Numbered from the stretch's first letter, positions 53,740 through 62,916 are shown. The stretch is DNA of 64,000 nt from Corynebacterium incognita (GCF_014217255.1 NZ_CP059404.1:1922001-1986000), one strand, 5' to 3'. Notes: generated by a model from the letters alone, not told the origin. Made by a program: numbers and translations.

Positions 53740-54636
53740 ATGACGATGGACAACAGCGCCAATACGCCCGGTGTGGAATTGCTCGGCCCCGCGGAGATTC
53801 GCGCCCTGGCGGAGAAGTTGGATGTCACTCCAACGAAGAAACTGGGGCAGAATTTCTTGCACGATCCGAACACCGTCCGCCGTATCGTGGCCGCCGCCGG
53901 CCTCGAGCGCGACGACAAGGTTGTGGAGGTAGGCCCTGGACTCGGCTCCTTGACGCTGGGGTTGTTGGAGGCCGTCGATGCTGTCACTGCTATTGAGATT
54001 GACAAGCGCCTGGCCGCCGAATTGCCTGCCACTGCGGCATGGCGCGCGCCTGAACGAGCAGGTGTGTTGCACCTAGTGGAAAAAGACGCGCTCCAGGTCC
54101 AGCCGGAGGATATGCCCACGGCGCCTACAGCGCTGGTAGCAAACTTGCCCTACAACGTTTCCGTACCGGTCCTCCTGCACATGCTGAAGACGTTTCCCAC
54201 GATCCGCCGGGTCCTCGTCATGGTCCAGGCCGAGGTAGCGGATCGCCTCGCTGCGTCCCCGGGGAGCAAGATCTACGGTGTGCCCTCGGTGAAAGCTGCG
54301 TTTTACGGCGACGTCAAACGGGCCGGAGCTATTGGGAAAAACGTTTTTTGGCCCGCTCCCAAGATTGAGTCCGGTTTAGTGCGAATTGACTGCTTCGCTC
54401 CCGGCGCGTCTCCGTGGGAGATCAATGACGACACCCGCTCCCGCGTGTTTCCGCTTGTCGACGCCGCGTTTTTGCAGCGTCGCAAAACTCTGCGCTCGGC
54501 ACTCTCCGGCCATTTTGGTTCGGCGGCTGCCGCAGAGGAGGCATTGCGGACGGCAGGTATCGAACCGTCCCAGCGCGGGGAGAAACTGACTGTGGCCGAC
54601 TACGTCCGCCTCGCCGGCGTGGAGGTGCGCGCGTGA
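53740..54636 (+). CDS. rsmA: 16S rRNA (adenine1518/1519-N6)-dimethyltransferase KsgA/RsmA
   Basis: A 298-aa SAM-dependent methyltransferase that dimethylates A1518 and A1519 in the 3' hairpin of 16S rRNA. Motifs are [18 protein letters not shown], motif [19 protein letters not shown], and motif [23 protein letters not shown] lies 8 nt before the ATG, suggesting a leaderless start. The stop overlaps ispE as TGATG. Confidence 0.95.
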   Translation: MTMDNSANTPGVELLGPAEIRALAEKLDVTPTKKLGQNFLHDPNTVRRIVAAAGLERDDKVVEVGPGLGSLTLGLLEAVDAVTAIEIDKRLAAELPATAAWRAPERAGVLHLVEKDALQVQPEDMPTAPTALVANLPYNVSVPVLLHMLKTFPTIRRVLVMVQAEVADRLAASPGSKIYGVPSVKAAFYGDVKRAGAIGKNVFWPAPKIESGLVRIDCFAPGASPWEINDDTRSRVFPLVDAAFLQRRKTLRSALSGHFGSAAAAEEALRTAGIEPSQRGEKLTVADYVRLAGVEVRA

Positions 54637-55685
54637 TGGCCGTGAACGGCAAGGCAGCCTACGTCTATGACCGTACAGCGCGGGCGCACGCTAAAGTGAA
54701 TCTGCAGCTCGGCGTCGGCGCGGCACGCTCGGACGGGTTTCACGAGCTAGTTAGTGTTTTTCAAGCCCTGAATATCTACGACGAGGTCACCCTCCGTGCT
54801 GTTCCCGCCGCATCCCCTGTGCTTCCTGCGGCCCCTACGCCCGCCGCGCTCCCGCGCATGGCCTCCTTGCACGCGCAGGGGCCCTATGCTGCAGGCGTGC
54901 CGGAAGACTCCACCAATTTGGCGTGGCGCGCGGTCGAGGCGGTCGCGCAGGAATATGCAGGACGTAGTGTTGGCCCGTCTTCCGACGAGCGCGCCACGGA
55001 CGCACCGACTGCACAAGGGGTGGAGTTAGAGCTCATCCTTCATAAAGGGATCCCCGCTGCGGGCGGAATGGCAGGAGGCTCCGCTGATGCGGCGGCGGCA
55101 CTGCGCTTGGCCGCGGACTTCTTTGCTCAGTATGTAGGGGAATCTGTGGTGGATGAGGCGCGGCTCATGGAATTGGCCGCTGACCTGGGTTCGGACGTAC
55201 CTTTCACGCTCCTGGGCGGGACTGCCTTGGGGACCGGGCGCGGCGAAAAGCTCACACGCATGCTGGCCCGCGGGACGTTCCATTGGGCGATTATTACCTC
55301 GGATAAGGGGTTGTCCACGCCGGAGGTTTTCGGCACGTTCGACCGCCTACACCCAGACACTGACCAGTGGGAGCCTGCTTTCGACAGCACCGCCGTGGCC
55401 ACCGCGGTCGCGGCGGGGGATGCGCACCACTTGGCGGCGGCACTGGTCAACGACTTGCAGGCGCCGGCGTTATCGCTGCGCCCGGATCTGCGCAAAACAC
55501 TGCGCGCCGGGGAGGCCGCCGGGGCACTGCGCGGCATCGTATCTGGTTCGGGCCCCACATGCGCGTTTCTGTGCGCGGATGCGGACGTGGCAGCGGAGGT
55601 GGTAGCCGAGGTTACTGTGGAGATCCCCGGTACCCGAGGCATCGTGACCACGAGCCCGGCTCCAGGGGCAACGCTGCTGCCGTAG
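54636..55685 (+). CDS. ispE: 4-diphosphocytidyl-2-C-methyl-D-erythritol kinase IspE
   Basis: Phosphorylates CDP-ME in the MEP isoprenoid pathway. The ~349-aa GHMP kinase has ARAHAKVNLQLGVG, the ATP loop PAAGGMAGGSADAAAALRLA, DVPFTLLGGTALGTGRGE and the C-terminal GIVSGSGPTCAFLC. A Pro/Ala-rich insert near residues 60-80 and a variable loop near 110 make it longer than E. coli IspE (283 aa). ATG 54636 overlaps the ksgA stop; a GTG at 54633 is also possible. Confidence 0.94.
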   Translation: MAVNGKAAYVYDRTARAHAKVNLQLGVGAARSDGFHELVSVFQALNIYDEVTLRAVPAASPVLPAAPTPAALPRMASLHAQGPYAAGVPEDSTNLAWRAVEAVAQEYAGRSVGPSSDERATDAPTAQGVELELILHKGIPAAGGMAGGSADAAAALRLAADFFAQYVGESVVDEARLMELAADLGSDVPFTLLGGTALGTGRGEKLTRMLARGTFHWAIITSDKGLSTPEVFGTFDRLHPDTDQWEPAFDSTAVATAVAAGDAHHLAAALVNDLQAPALSLRPDLRKTLRAGEAAGALRGIVSGSGPTCAFLCADADVAAEVVAEVTVEIPGTRGIVTTSPAPGATLLP

Positions 55686-55696
55686 GCGACGCGTCG

Positions 55697-55834
55697 CTAG
55701 TCGGCTGACTTGCCTTCGGCTACGGACATCTCAGCCGGCGCGAAGTCGAGACTGTGGCGCGCGGTGACCTCTCCCGTGTCGGGTTGAAAGTCGTTCGCAA
55801 TAAGGGGTCGCGGTGTGGGGGTAAATTGGCCCAT
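55697..55834 (-). CDS. Possible 45-aa protein in ispE-ABCF gap
   Basis: Read directly from the minus strand: MGQFTPTPRPLIANDFQPDT at the N-terminus, ending MSVAEGKSAD and TAG. The ORF fills almost the whole gap between ispE and the ABC-F gene, is divergent from the latter by 20 bp, and has coding-like codon use. There is no clear Shine-Dalgarno. It has no recognised domain. I consider it a candidate only. Confidence 0.35.
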   Translation of the reverse strand: MGQFTPTPRPLIANDFQPDTGEVTARHSLDFAPAEMSVAEGKSAD

Positions 55835-55854
55835 GCCATAAGATGAAATGCGTT

Positions 55855-57723
55855 ATGGCAAACCTCATTAATCTGGAAAACGTCACCAAATCCTTCGGCC
55901 TGAAAACTCTGCTTGACGGAGTGTCTCTCGGCGTCCAAACCGGCGACCGAATCGGCGTGGTGGGCCTCAACGGTGGCGGAAAGACCACCCTGCTGGAGGT
56001 TCTCACCGGGCAGGAGCCGGCAGACTCCGGCCGGGTATCCCATAACTCGGATCTGCGCATGGCCGTGGTGACCCAACGCTTCGAGCTGGATGAGGAACTT
56101 ACCGTGGGGCAGGCCGTCGTCGAACCTTTGGGCCTCCAAGTTTTCGAATGGGCGTCGAATAGCAAGGTACGCGACGTGCTCAAGGGGCTCGGTATCGTCG
56201 ACCTTGGGCTCGACACCCCGGTAGGTGGCCTGTCCGGCGGTGAACGCCGCCGCGTAAACCTCGCCGCTGCTTTGGTACAAGATCTGGACCTGGTGGTGCT
56301 CGACGAGCCGACCAACCACCTTGACGTGGAGGGCGTGGAATGGTTGGCGGAGCATCTTCTGCGCCGCAAGGTGGCAGTGGTCGTGGTTACCCACGACCGC
56401 TGGTTCCTGGACACAGTTGCGACCTGGACGTGGGAAGTGCACGACGGTCGGGTGGACGCCTACGAGGGCGGCTACAACGACTGGACGTTTGCCCGCGCGG
56501 AACGCGCACGCCAAGCTGATGCCATTGAGCAGCGTCGTCAGAATCTGGCGCGCAAAGAATTGGCCTGGTTGCGTCGCGGCGCACCAGCTCGCACCTCAAA
56601 ACCGCGCTACCGAATTGAAGCCGCGGAAGCACTGATCTCTGACGTGCCTGAGCCACGAAACAAGATCGAGCTGTTGAGTTTTTCCAAGCAGCGCCAGGGC
56701 AGGGTGGTCATCGAGCTGGAGGACGCACAGATCGCCACTCCAGATGGTCGCGTTTTGGTGGGTAACCTCACCTGGCGCCTCGCTCCCGGTGAGCGAATCG
56801 GTCTGGTCGGTGTCAATGGCTCTGGAAAGACTACTTTGCTGCGCACCTTGGCGGGCGAGTACCCGCTGCAAGAAGGCAAGCGTATTGAGGGGCAAACGGT
56901 TCGCCTGGGCTGGTTGCGACAGGAACTAGATGATCTGGATCCGCAGCGTCGTGTCCTGGACGCCATTGAGGATGTTGCGCGCTACGTGCAGCTCGGCAAG
57001 AAGGAACTGAGCGCCTCGCAACTGGCGGAGCGTCTGGGATTTAGCCCGAAGCGACAGCGCACTCCGGTGGGCGATCTTTCCGGCGGCGAGCGCCGTCGTC
57101 TGCAACTTACTCGGGTGCTCATGGCTGAACCTAACGTCCTGTTGCTCGACGAGCCGACGAACGACCTGGACATCGATACCCTGCAGGAACTCGAATCACT
57201 GCTGGACTCTTGGCCAGGGACCCTCGTGGTCATTTCGCACGACCGCTACCTCATCGAGCGCATCGCGGATAACACCTACGCGCTGTTTGGCGACGGTAGG
57301 CTGACTAACCTGCCCGGCGGGATTGAGGAATACCTCAAGCGCCGCCGTGCCGCGGCGTCGTCAAGCTCCGCAGGTGGTGCCCTCGACCTTGGTGCAGCGA
57401 GCGCTGGGCGCGGCACCGAAGCGATCCCCGACGCCGCCAGTGCGGAGAGCGTCAGCGGCGACGGTACAAACGCGGCTCAAGAACCGGGGCCAAAGCTGAG
57501 CAACCAACAAGTTCGCGACATCACCAAAAAGATGAATGCGCTGGAGCGCAAGATGGCAAAGCACGACGAGAGAATGGCCGGCCTCAATCAGGAGATGGCC
57601 AACGCTGCGGAGGCGATGGACACCGGTCGCTTGACCGAACTTGATGCACAGCTGCGAGGTATCCGCGAAGAGCACGAAGCCCTGGAGATGGAGTGGATGG
57701 AACTCGGCGAGCAATTGGAATAG
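55855..57723 (+). CDS. ABC-F family ATPase (Uup-like)
   Basis: A 622-aa soluble protein with two ABC domains and no membrane span. Domain 1 has GLNGGGKTTLLEVL, LSGGERRRVNLAAAL and VVLDEPTNHLDVEG. Domain 2 has GVNGSGKTTLLRTL, LSGGERRRLQLTRVL and LLDEPTNDLDIDTL. A linker with RARQADAIEQRRQNLARKEL joins them. The C-terminal ~90 residues are a coiled coil (RDITKKMNALERKMAKHDER), typical of Uup, which binds branched DNA and ribosomes. A role in translation is more likely than transport. ATG 55843 is also in frame. Confidence 0.9.
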   Translation: MANLINLENVTKSFGLKTLLDGVSLGVQTGDRIGVVGLNGGGKTTLLEVLTGQEPADSGRVSHNSDLRMAVVTQRFELDEELTVGQAVVEPLGLQVFEWASNSKVRDVLKGLGIVDLGLDTPVGGLSGGERRRVNLAAALVQDLDLVVLDEPTNHLDVEGVEWLAEHLLRRKVAVVVVTHDRWFLDTVATWTWEVHDGRVDAYEGGYNDWTFARAERARQADAIEQRRQNLARKELAWLRRGAPARTSKPRYRIEAAEALISDVPEPRNKIELLSFSKQRQGRVVIELEDAQIATPDGRVLVGNLTWRLAPGERIGLVGVNGSGKTTLLRTLAGEYPLQEGKRIEGQTVRLGWLRQELDDLDPQRRVLDAIEDVARYVQLGKKELSASQLAERLGFSPKRQRTPVGDLSGGERRRLQLTRVLMAEPNVLLLDEPTNDLDIDTLQELESLLDSWPGTLVVISHDRYLIERIADNTYALFGDGRLTNLPGGIEEYLKRRRAAASSSSAGGALDLGAASAGRGTEAIPDAASAESVSGDGTNAAQEPGPKLSNQQVRDITKKMNALERKMAKHDERMAGLNQEMANAAEAMDTGRLTELDAQLRGIREEHEALEMEWMELGEQLE

Positions 57724-57847
57724 TTGCTCCTGTCGATGGGGCACAGTTGGCGCGGCGCAGGGAGCGGAAGATAACAATGCGATTGCGATCAGAAGTGTGA
57801 TGCGAATCCTGGATGCACCTGGCGTGATTCTGTGAAAGATTAGGGGT

Positions 57848-58438
57848 ATGTCTACACTTCGTCGTGCGCCCATCGCGCTTACCGCCCTGGCCCTGACCGC
57901 TTGCCTGACCCCGGCCGCAGGTGCGGCGCCTGCTGAGCTATCCTCCGAGCTTTCCTCACGCGCCGGTGTGCCTTCCCAGGTTGTTCTGCCCAAGCAGGCC
58001 TATGAATTAGCGGACGAGTACAACGTTGCACTCCCGGATTTCGTGAAGCAGCCGGTGAAGAAGGGGACTGGTGATTCTGCAGGAGCTCAGGCAGGCGCCG
58101 CAAACGCTGCAACTGCCGAATCCGCGCGCAAGGCCACGGCCAAGCACCTTCAGGATATGGGGCACACCCCGAGCACGAGCGCGTACAAGGTAGCCCAGGA
58201 GTGGGCAGCCCAGGCTGCAGCTGGTAAAGCCAAATTCACCGGCAAGGTTGGTCAGGGTGTCACCCATCGCAAAGAAGGCACCGGCAACATCTACCGCTTG
58301 ACCAACAAGGAGGCCCAGGACCGACTCAAGTGGCTTGACCGGGACGCCAACACAGCCAAGGACAAGAAGCGCTTTGGCACCGCAGTGGCAGTGAAAGGGA
58401 ACTACATTTACCTCGTGGAGTATTTCTACAATTCCTAG
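57848..58438 (+). CDS. Exported protein of unknown function, 196 aa
   Basis: A small exported protein. The signal MSTLRRAPIALTALALTACL could be cut at AGA-APAE by signal peptidase I; LTAC at residues 16-19 also fits a lipobox, so it may be a lipoprotein. The mature part has an Ala-rich helical middle (AGAQAGAANAATAESARKAT) and a C-terminal segment KKRFGTAVAVKGNYIYLVEY that faintly resembles the last strands of CAP/SCP domains. That resemblance is weak. A hairpin follows the gene. Confidence 0.65.
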   Translation: MSTLRRAPIALTALALTACLTPAAGAAPAELSSELSSRAGVPSQVVLPKQAYELADEYNVALPDFVKQPVKKGTGDSAGAQAGAANAATAESARKATAKHLQDMGHTPSTSAYKVAQEWAAQAAAGKAKFTGKVGQGVTHRKEGTGNIYRLTNKEAQDRLKWLDRDANTAKDKKRFGTAVAVKGNYIYLVEYFYNS

Positions 58439-58464
58439 CCGTTGGCGTAGCCCCTGCACCCCGT

Positions 58465-58517
58465 GGGCCAGAGGTATGGCCCCTACAACCCTTGGTGCAA
58501 TGATGTCCGAGGGTTGT
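58465..58517 (+). terminator. Two consecutive hairpins after the exported-protein gene
   Basis: GGGCCA/TGGCCC (58465-58482) is followed by ACAACCCTTGG/CCGAGGGTTGT (58485-58517, 11-bp stem with one G-U, 11-nt loop). T-richness downstream is modest. Confidence 0.55.
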
Positions 58518-58595
58518 TGTGCCCATTATTTCGCGCTACCTGTGATTTCTCATTAAGTGGTGTTAGATTTCTTTTTTACAACGTATTATGGGCAT

Positions 58596-58922
58596 ATGAT
58601 TCAGATTAACGTTCTCTTTGATGTAAAACCGGAATTCGCTGATACTTTCTTGGAGAAAACTCAGTGGTACTCTGAAGCCTGCAATGCGGAGCCTGGCTGC
58701 CTCTTCTTCAAGATGTACGCCGACCCGGAAGACAAAACCAAGTTTATGCTGGTTGAGTCGTACAAGGATGGCGAGGACGTCACCCATGTCAACACCGAGC
58801 ATTTTAAGCGCTCCTGCGAGGAATTCCCGCAGTACTTGGCTAAAACTCCGGACATCATCAACTACCAGATCGACGGCAAGACGGAGTGGGACAAGATGGC
58901 GGAGTACAAGGTCGAAGGCTAA
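58596..58922 (+). CDS. Antibiotic biosynthesis monooxygenase (ABM) domain protein
   Basis: A 108-aa ferredoxin-like-fold protein starting MIQINVLFDVKPEFADTFLE, with the ABM pattern of ~100 residues (EPGCLFFKMYADPEDKTKF and LVESYKDGEDVTHVNTEHFK). Relatives are quinol monooxygenases, heme oxygenases or growth-factor-like enzymes; the catalytic role cannot be chosen from sequence. TATTAT at 58584-58589 lies 6 nt before the ATG, so the transcript may be leaderless. It precedes the double-TetR gene. Confidence 0.8.
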   Translation: MIQINVLFDVKPEFADTFLEKTQWYSEACNAEPGCLFFKMYADPEDKTKFMLVESYKDGEDVTHVNTEHFKRSCEEFPQYLAKTPDIINYQIDGKTEWDKMAEYKVEG

Positions 58923-58985
58923 ATCCCTTAATTAACTCCCCTTATCGCGCGGATCGAGGGGCACAGTGGAAGCGAACGAAAACGG

Positions 58986-60386
58986 ATGCTTAATGATGTG
59001 GCGGCTCCTGGTGGTACCGCAGAAGTAAACCCGATGCTGGCAATCATCGTGGATGCTGCTCGAGCAATCATCTCTGAAGAGGGGTTGGCAGAGCTCGATC
59101 TTTCCCGAGTATCCCACGAACTGGGGGTGCCTTCTGAAACGGTGGTTGCTGAGATCGCGACCACCAAGGACCTCCTGGTTGCTCTCGATGTGCCCTTGGT
59201 GAAAGTGCTTGATGCGTTCACCGTAAAACATCTGGAAGAGTTGCGGCCCGGACTGAGCACGGACTCGAGCTTGGGGGCGGGCATTGATCCCGTCTCGATT
59301 CTGCGGGCCTTGACGCGGGGCTACTATGAATTCGCGCGCGAGCGAACACACGTGTTTTACTCGATGGTCACGGAAACCGAGTTGCCCGTGAGCGAGGGCG
59401 GCTCGTTGGGACAAGGATTCCATGCCAAGGACTCGGTTACTCTGCAGCTGGCCAAAGAAGCCTGCGCGAATATTATCCGCAAGGAAACGTCGAGCGAGCC
59501 GTCCCTGGAACTCGTGGAAGCGACCATCCTGTGCTGGTGGGCGAATATTCATGGCATCGTTCATTTGTTGGCCCTCGGGATCCTCCGGAACCTTGGTTCG
59601 GTTGTGCAGACTCAGCTTCTATTGACGGCGTTCGAAAACTTTTTAGACGGGCTCTGCTACAACCTCCGCACCCCGGTGCACGTCAGCACCCATGAGCTGG
59701 TGACAAAAGTGGCGCGCTACGTGCGCGAACATGCGCTGAAAGCGGATGAGGTTATCGACGACCCGGAGCGGCGCCAGTTGATGCGTGGCGTACGCGCTGA
59801 GATTCTGAAATATGGCGTGGACACACTGAGCCTGTCAGGAGAGGCCGAAGCCGAAAATGTAAAACTCCGTGAAGCGGCAGCACGCTTCCGTAGCGCCATG
59901 ACCTATGGTGAGGAGCTTGAGCGGCACTTGGACCGGCAAATGGAGTCTTTTGTTGAGACCTCCATTGACCTTATGGGCGTGGACAAGTCGGCCGCGGAAG
60001 TTCTGTGCGGGATTGCCGCAAGCTACTTCACCTGGGCATTAGACTACCCGGACAACCTCGAAGCAATTGTCCTTGTAGCGACGCAATCGATCGTGCCGAC
60101 CAATTTTGACCGCTCCGACTCAGACTTCGAAATGGGGCGCGCGTATTCGCGGATGACGGATTGGTTCACCCAAGCCTTCATCGAGGAGGGCGCACCCAAA
60201 GATGCTTGGTTGCTCTTCCGCCAGGCGGTTGTGGGCTGGGCAACGGTGCTGGGCATTAGCCACCTGTGTTCGCGAGGCTTTTTGGAGCAACTCCCAGAAG
60301 AGAGAAAATTCGCCTTGCTTGTCCATCAATCGAATATCATGGTGGCCGGCCTCATGACGTCTCTTCATGACGGAGACTCCGTGTAG
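58986..60386 (+). CDS. Double-TetR fusion protein A (two TetR/WHG units)
   Basis: A 466-aa protein made of two TetR-like units. Unit 1 has a helix-turn-helix-like start (ARAIISEEGLAELDLSRVSH, then ELGVPSETVVAEIATTKDLL) and a WHG-type C-domain with WWANIHGIVHLLALGILRNL at 184-203. Unit 2 begins near residue 260 (RGVRAEILKYGVDTLSL) and has GWATVLGISHLCSRGFLEQL at 417-436. The conserved tryptophans W185 and W418 are 233 residues apart. The second HTH has lost the GVSxxxLYxHF pattern. It is a paralogue of the next gene and follows the ABM gene by 63 bp. It may be a one-chain pseudodimer; the ligand is unknown. Confidence 0.75.
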   Translation: MLNDVAAPGGTAEVNPMLAIIVDAARAIISEEGLAELDLSRVSHELGVPSETVVAEIATTKDLLVALDVPLVKVLDAFTVKHLEELRPGLSTDSSLGAGIDPVSILRALTRGYYEFARERTHVFYSMVTETELPVSEGGSLGQGFHAKDSVTLQLAKEACANIIRKETSSEPSLELVEATILCWWANIHGIVHLLALGILRNLGSVVQTQLLLTAFENFLDGLCYNLRTPVHVSTHELVTKVARYVREHALKADEVIDDPERRQLMRGVRAEILKYGVDTLSLSGEAEAENVKLREAAARFRSAMTYGEELERHLDRQMESFVETSIDLMGVDKSAAEVLCGIAASYFTWALDYPDNLEAIVLVATQSIVPTNFDRSDSDFEMGRAYSRMTDWFTQAFIEEGAPKDAWLLFRQAVVGWATVLGISHLCSRGFLEQLPEERKFALLVHQSNIMVAGLMTSLHDGDSV

Positions 60387-60390
60387 CTTT

Positions 60391-60413
60391 GTTGCTCACA
60401 TTGCTGTGACAAC
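60391..60413. promoter_or_regulatory. Inverted repeat between the two double-TetR genes
   Basis: TCACA-TTGC-TGTGA (60396-60409) is flanked by GTTG and CAAC, giving a 23-bp imperfect palindrome just after the first gene. There is no T run, so it looks more like a binding site than a terminator. Confidence 0.4.
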
Positions 60414-60621
60414 GTGTGAATACGGGTGCCGCCGTCGCGTGGTGAGTCATGACATGTGACGAACTTGCTTCGGGGATTGGCGAGTGTTGTAGACTAAATG
60501 TTAACTGTCAATGTGCGGTCTATCCAGCGAGTTTGCGGGTGGATAGTGTGGCCGTTTCTCAGTGGAGAAATCCTGCTAATTCCTTTCATAAACCATAATC
60601 TCAAAAGAAGGTGTCAACACT

Positions 60622-61971
60622 TTGTCTGAGGCGCGGGAATCGGTTGTGCAGGCCGACAAGAATCGCATCGTTAATGAGGTGATGCACCTTATCTCGGTGG
60701 AGGGTCACTCGGCTGTCAGCGTGGAGAGTGTCGCCCGTGCGCTCGGGGAGCCGGTTGAACTAATCAAACAGCATTATCCCACGACCGCCGCCCTCATTAG
60801 GGCTAGTCAGCCAGCGACGCTGAAGGTTCTCGATGGCGTAGCTTCCGAGCGGCTCCAGGCCTTGGAGCAGGGCGCAGGCTCGCGCGATGTACTTTCGGCA
60901 ATCGCCGAAAGTTATTTTTCGTTTGCACGCTCGAACCCTAAGCTCTTTTACTGCTTTATGACCGAGCACGCATTTCTGGACGAGGAACTGGAAGCGTCGA
61001 TCGTGATGGACTTTCAGCTTGACGCCAGTTTGACGCTCAACGTTATTGCTGAAAACGCCGCGGCGCTTGTTGCTGAAGTCAAAGGCGATGAACCTTCCAC
61101 AGACGACGTCGATTTTGTCATCCTGAGTCTGTGGGCGGCTGTCCACGGCTTGTCTCACCTGTGCACGCTGGGTATTCTTCGGCACCTTGGCAAGGGCATG
61201 CACCGACAGCTGATGGACGCTCTGCTTGCGATGTATTTTGCAGGCGTGGACAAGGCTCTGCGGGAACCCAATCAGATGGTATGCAGCGACAAGATGGGTT
61301 CGCTTGTGGCTGCCGCGCAGGACAATGGCCTTCGTCTTGAGGACGTGGTGGACTCAGCAGTACGCCGTGAGATCTTCCTTGCCACCCGCGAGGAAGTCGC
61401 GGATAATGGTGCCGAAAACCTCACACTGGCGAGCGTCGCGGAGCGCGACGGACACGACGTCGCATTTGTGGCCACGTTGTTCGACACCCCATTGACCCTG
61501 CTGCGTCAGATGGAAGACGAATGTGATGAGGAGTCCTACTCTTACCTCGTGGAGGGGGTGCGTCCCATGGGGGAGGACGCCAACGCTATCGACGGCCTCA
61601 TCGGCATGATTGGTGGCTACTGCGCTTGGGCGATCGATAACCCTGAGGCCTTTGATGCGATCATTTTCGCTGCTTCCCAATCCATTATTCCGGAGGGTGA
61701 AAGTCCTACCGATCCTACGGCGGGGATGGGTAAAGCCTATGCACTCGAAGTGCAGTACTTCCAGCGTTTCTTTGAAGAACAAGGCGCAACGGCCGATCCG
61801 TGGCTGACTTACCGCCATGTGCTCATCGGGTGGGCGTCTGTCCACGGCATAGCCCACATGATCTCGCGTGGTTACATGCACCGCGTCCCGTTGCTTGCGA
61901 AGGTCGAACTCATCGCCAATCAGGCGAATATCACGATACTCGGGCTGCTAGACACGATGACGCGTAAGTAG
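60622..61971 (+). CDS. Double-TetR fusion protein B (paralogue of A)
   Basis: A 449-aa protein with the same architecture as its neighbour. Unit 1: KNRIVNEVMHLISVEGHSAV, then VARALGEPVELIKQHYPTTA, which keeps a near-canonical TetR HTH with Y-P in place of Y-x-H-F. Its WHG motif is LWAAVHGLSHLCTLGILRHL, with W171. Unit 2: REEVADNGAENLTLASVAER, then GWASVHGIAHMISRGYMHRV, with W404. The two tryptophans are again exactly 233 residues apart. The start is TTG 60622 with AGAAGG upstream. The 235-bp gap before it suggests its own promoter. Probably a ligand-responsive regulator; the target is unknown. Confidence 0.75.
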   Translation: MSEARESVVQADKNRIVNEVMHLISVEGHSAVSVESVARALGEPVELIKQHYPTTAALIRASQPATLKVLDGVASERLQALEQGAGSRDVLSAIAESYFSFARSNPKLFYCFMTEHAFLDEELEASIVMDFQLDASLTLNVIAENAAALVAEVKGDEPSTDDVDFVILSLWAAVHGLSHLCTLGILRHLGKGMHRQLMDALLAMYFAGVDKALREPNQMVCSDKMGSLVAAAQDNGLRLEDVVDSAVRREIFLATREEVADNGAENLTLASVAERDGHDVAFVATLFDTPLTLLRQMEDECDEESYSYLVEGVRPMGEDANAIDGLIGMIGGYCAWAIDNPEAFDAIIFAASQSIIPEGESPTDPTAGMGKAYALEVQYFQRFFEEQGATADPWLTYRHVLIGWASVHGIAHMISRGYMHRVPLLAKVELIANQANITILGLLDTMTRK

Positions 61972-61976
61972 GTGAG

Positions 61977-62798
61977 TTAGGCCTTTAGCCCCAACATCTC
62001 GCGCAGGACGGTGATGACTCCCGCCTCGGTGTTCGGTGGCGCGATGCGGTCAGCGATGGCCTTGAGCTTGGGGTGGGCGTTCTCCATGGCGACGGCGGTG
62101 CCCGCGGCGTCGAGAAGCTCATAGTCGTTGAGGAAATCGCCGAAGGCCACCGTGTCCGAAACGGGGATGTCGAGTGCCCGGGCCATGTTGGTCAGCGCGA
62201 CGCCTTTGTTCGCCCCGCGGGCCATGACGTCGAGCCACACCGCGCCGGAGATCGCCACATCTTGGTCCGGCACCGCGGCAAACATTGCTGGTGCTACATG
62301 TTCTTCGGTCCCGGCGGCGCAGTAGATTGCGATCTTGATGATGTCATGCTCGGCGGCGACGGCGTCCAGGTCACCGACGTAGGTGGTGGCGCGGTAGTAG
62401 TTGCGGACCTGCTTCCGGGTGGACTCCGGGGTGGAGTCCAGGAGGTAGGCCATCTCGGGGGTACAGAGGACAAAATCCGAGTCCGCGCGGATCTGCGTCC
62501 GCGCCTCCAGCACACGCCGCACCGCTTCCTTGTCAATAACCGTGGTGGACACGATCTTCCCGTCGTGGAAAACTACGGTGCCGTTTTCGGCGATATAGGA
62601 TGTCGGCTCTACGTCCACTCCGGTGTGCTCGGAGGCAAACATGTCCTGCAGAGTCGCGAGTTGGCGCCCAGACGCCGGGGCGATGGCCACACCCTGTTCC
62701 TGGGCGTGGCGCAGCAACGGCCAAAATTCCTCCGGAACCTGGCTGTTGTCGTCCAACAGTGTGCCGTCCATGTCCAATGCGATGAGCCGTGGTGCCAC
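61977..62798 (-). CDS. HAD superfamily Cof-type phosphatase
   Basis: A 273-aa phosphatase of the Cof/YbjI subfamily (HAD IIB). Motif I is LIALDMDGTLLDD with nucleophile Asp9 and acid Asp11; motif II is PASGR; motif III is Lys in RGANKGVALTNM; motif IV is GDFLNDYELLDAA. The alpha/beta cap lies between residues ~85 and 185. Substrates of this group are sugar phosphates and cofactors such as FMN or PLP. It converges with the TetR gene (5-bp gap). Confidence 0.88.
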   Translation of the reverse strand: MAPRLIALDMDGTLLDDNSQVPEEFWPLLRHAQEQGVAIAPASGRQLATLQDMFASEHTGVDVEPTSYIAENGTVVFHDGKIVSTTVIDKEAVRRVLEARTQIRADSDFVLCTPEMAYLLDSTPESTRKQVRNYYRATTYVGDLDAVAAEHDIIKIAIYCAAGTEEHVAPAMFAAVPDQDVAISGAVWLDVMARGANKGVALTNMARALDIPVSDTVAFGDFLNDYELLDAAGTAVAMENAHPKLKAIADRIAPPNTEAGVITVLREMLGLKA

Positions 62799-62916
62799 GA
62801 GGGGCCTTTCTTTTCCAACAGTTCAGTTGCCACCCATCGTTACAGGAGCGATGCCTCCCGCTACAGGAGGGGCAATGTTCTGCGAAATCACTGAGTGATG
62901 TGGAACACTATTGTGT

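Noticed and set aside
55720..56514. 264-aa minus-strand frame opposite the ABC-F gene
   Set aside because: Antisense shadow; the plus strand encodes complete ABC motifs.
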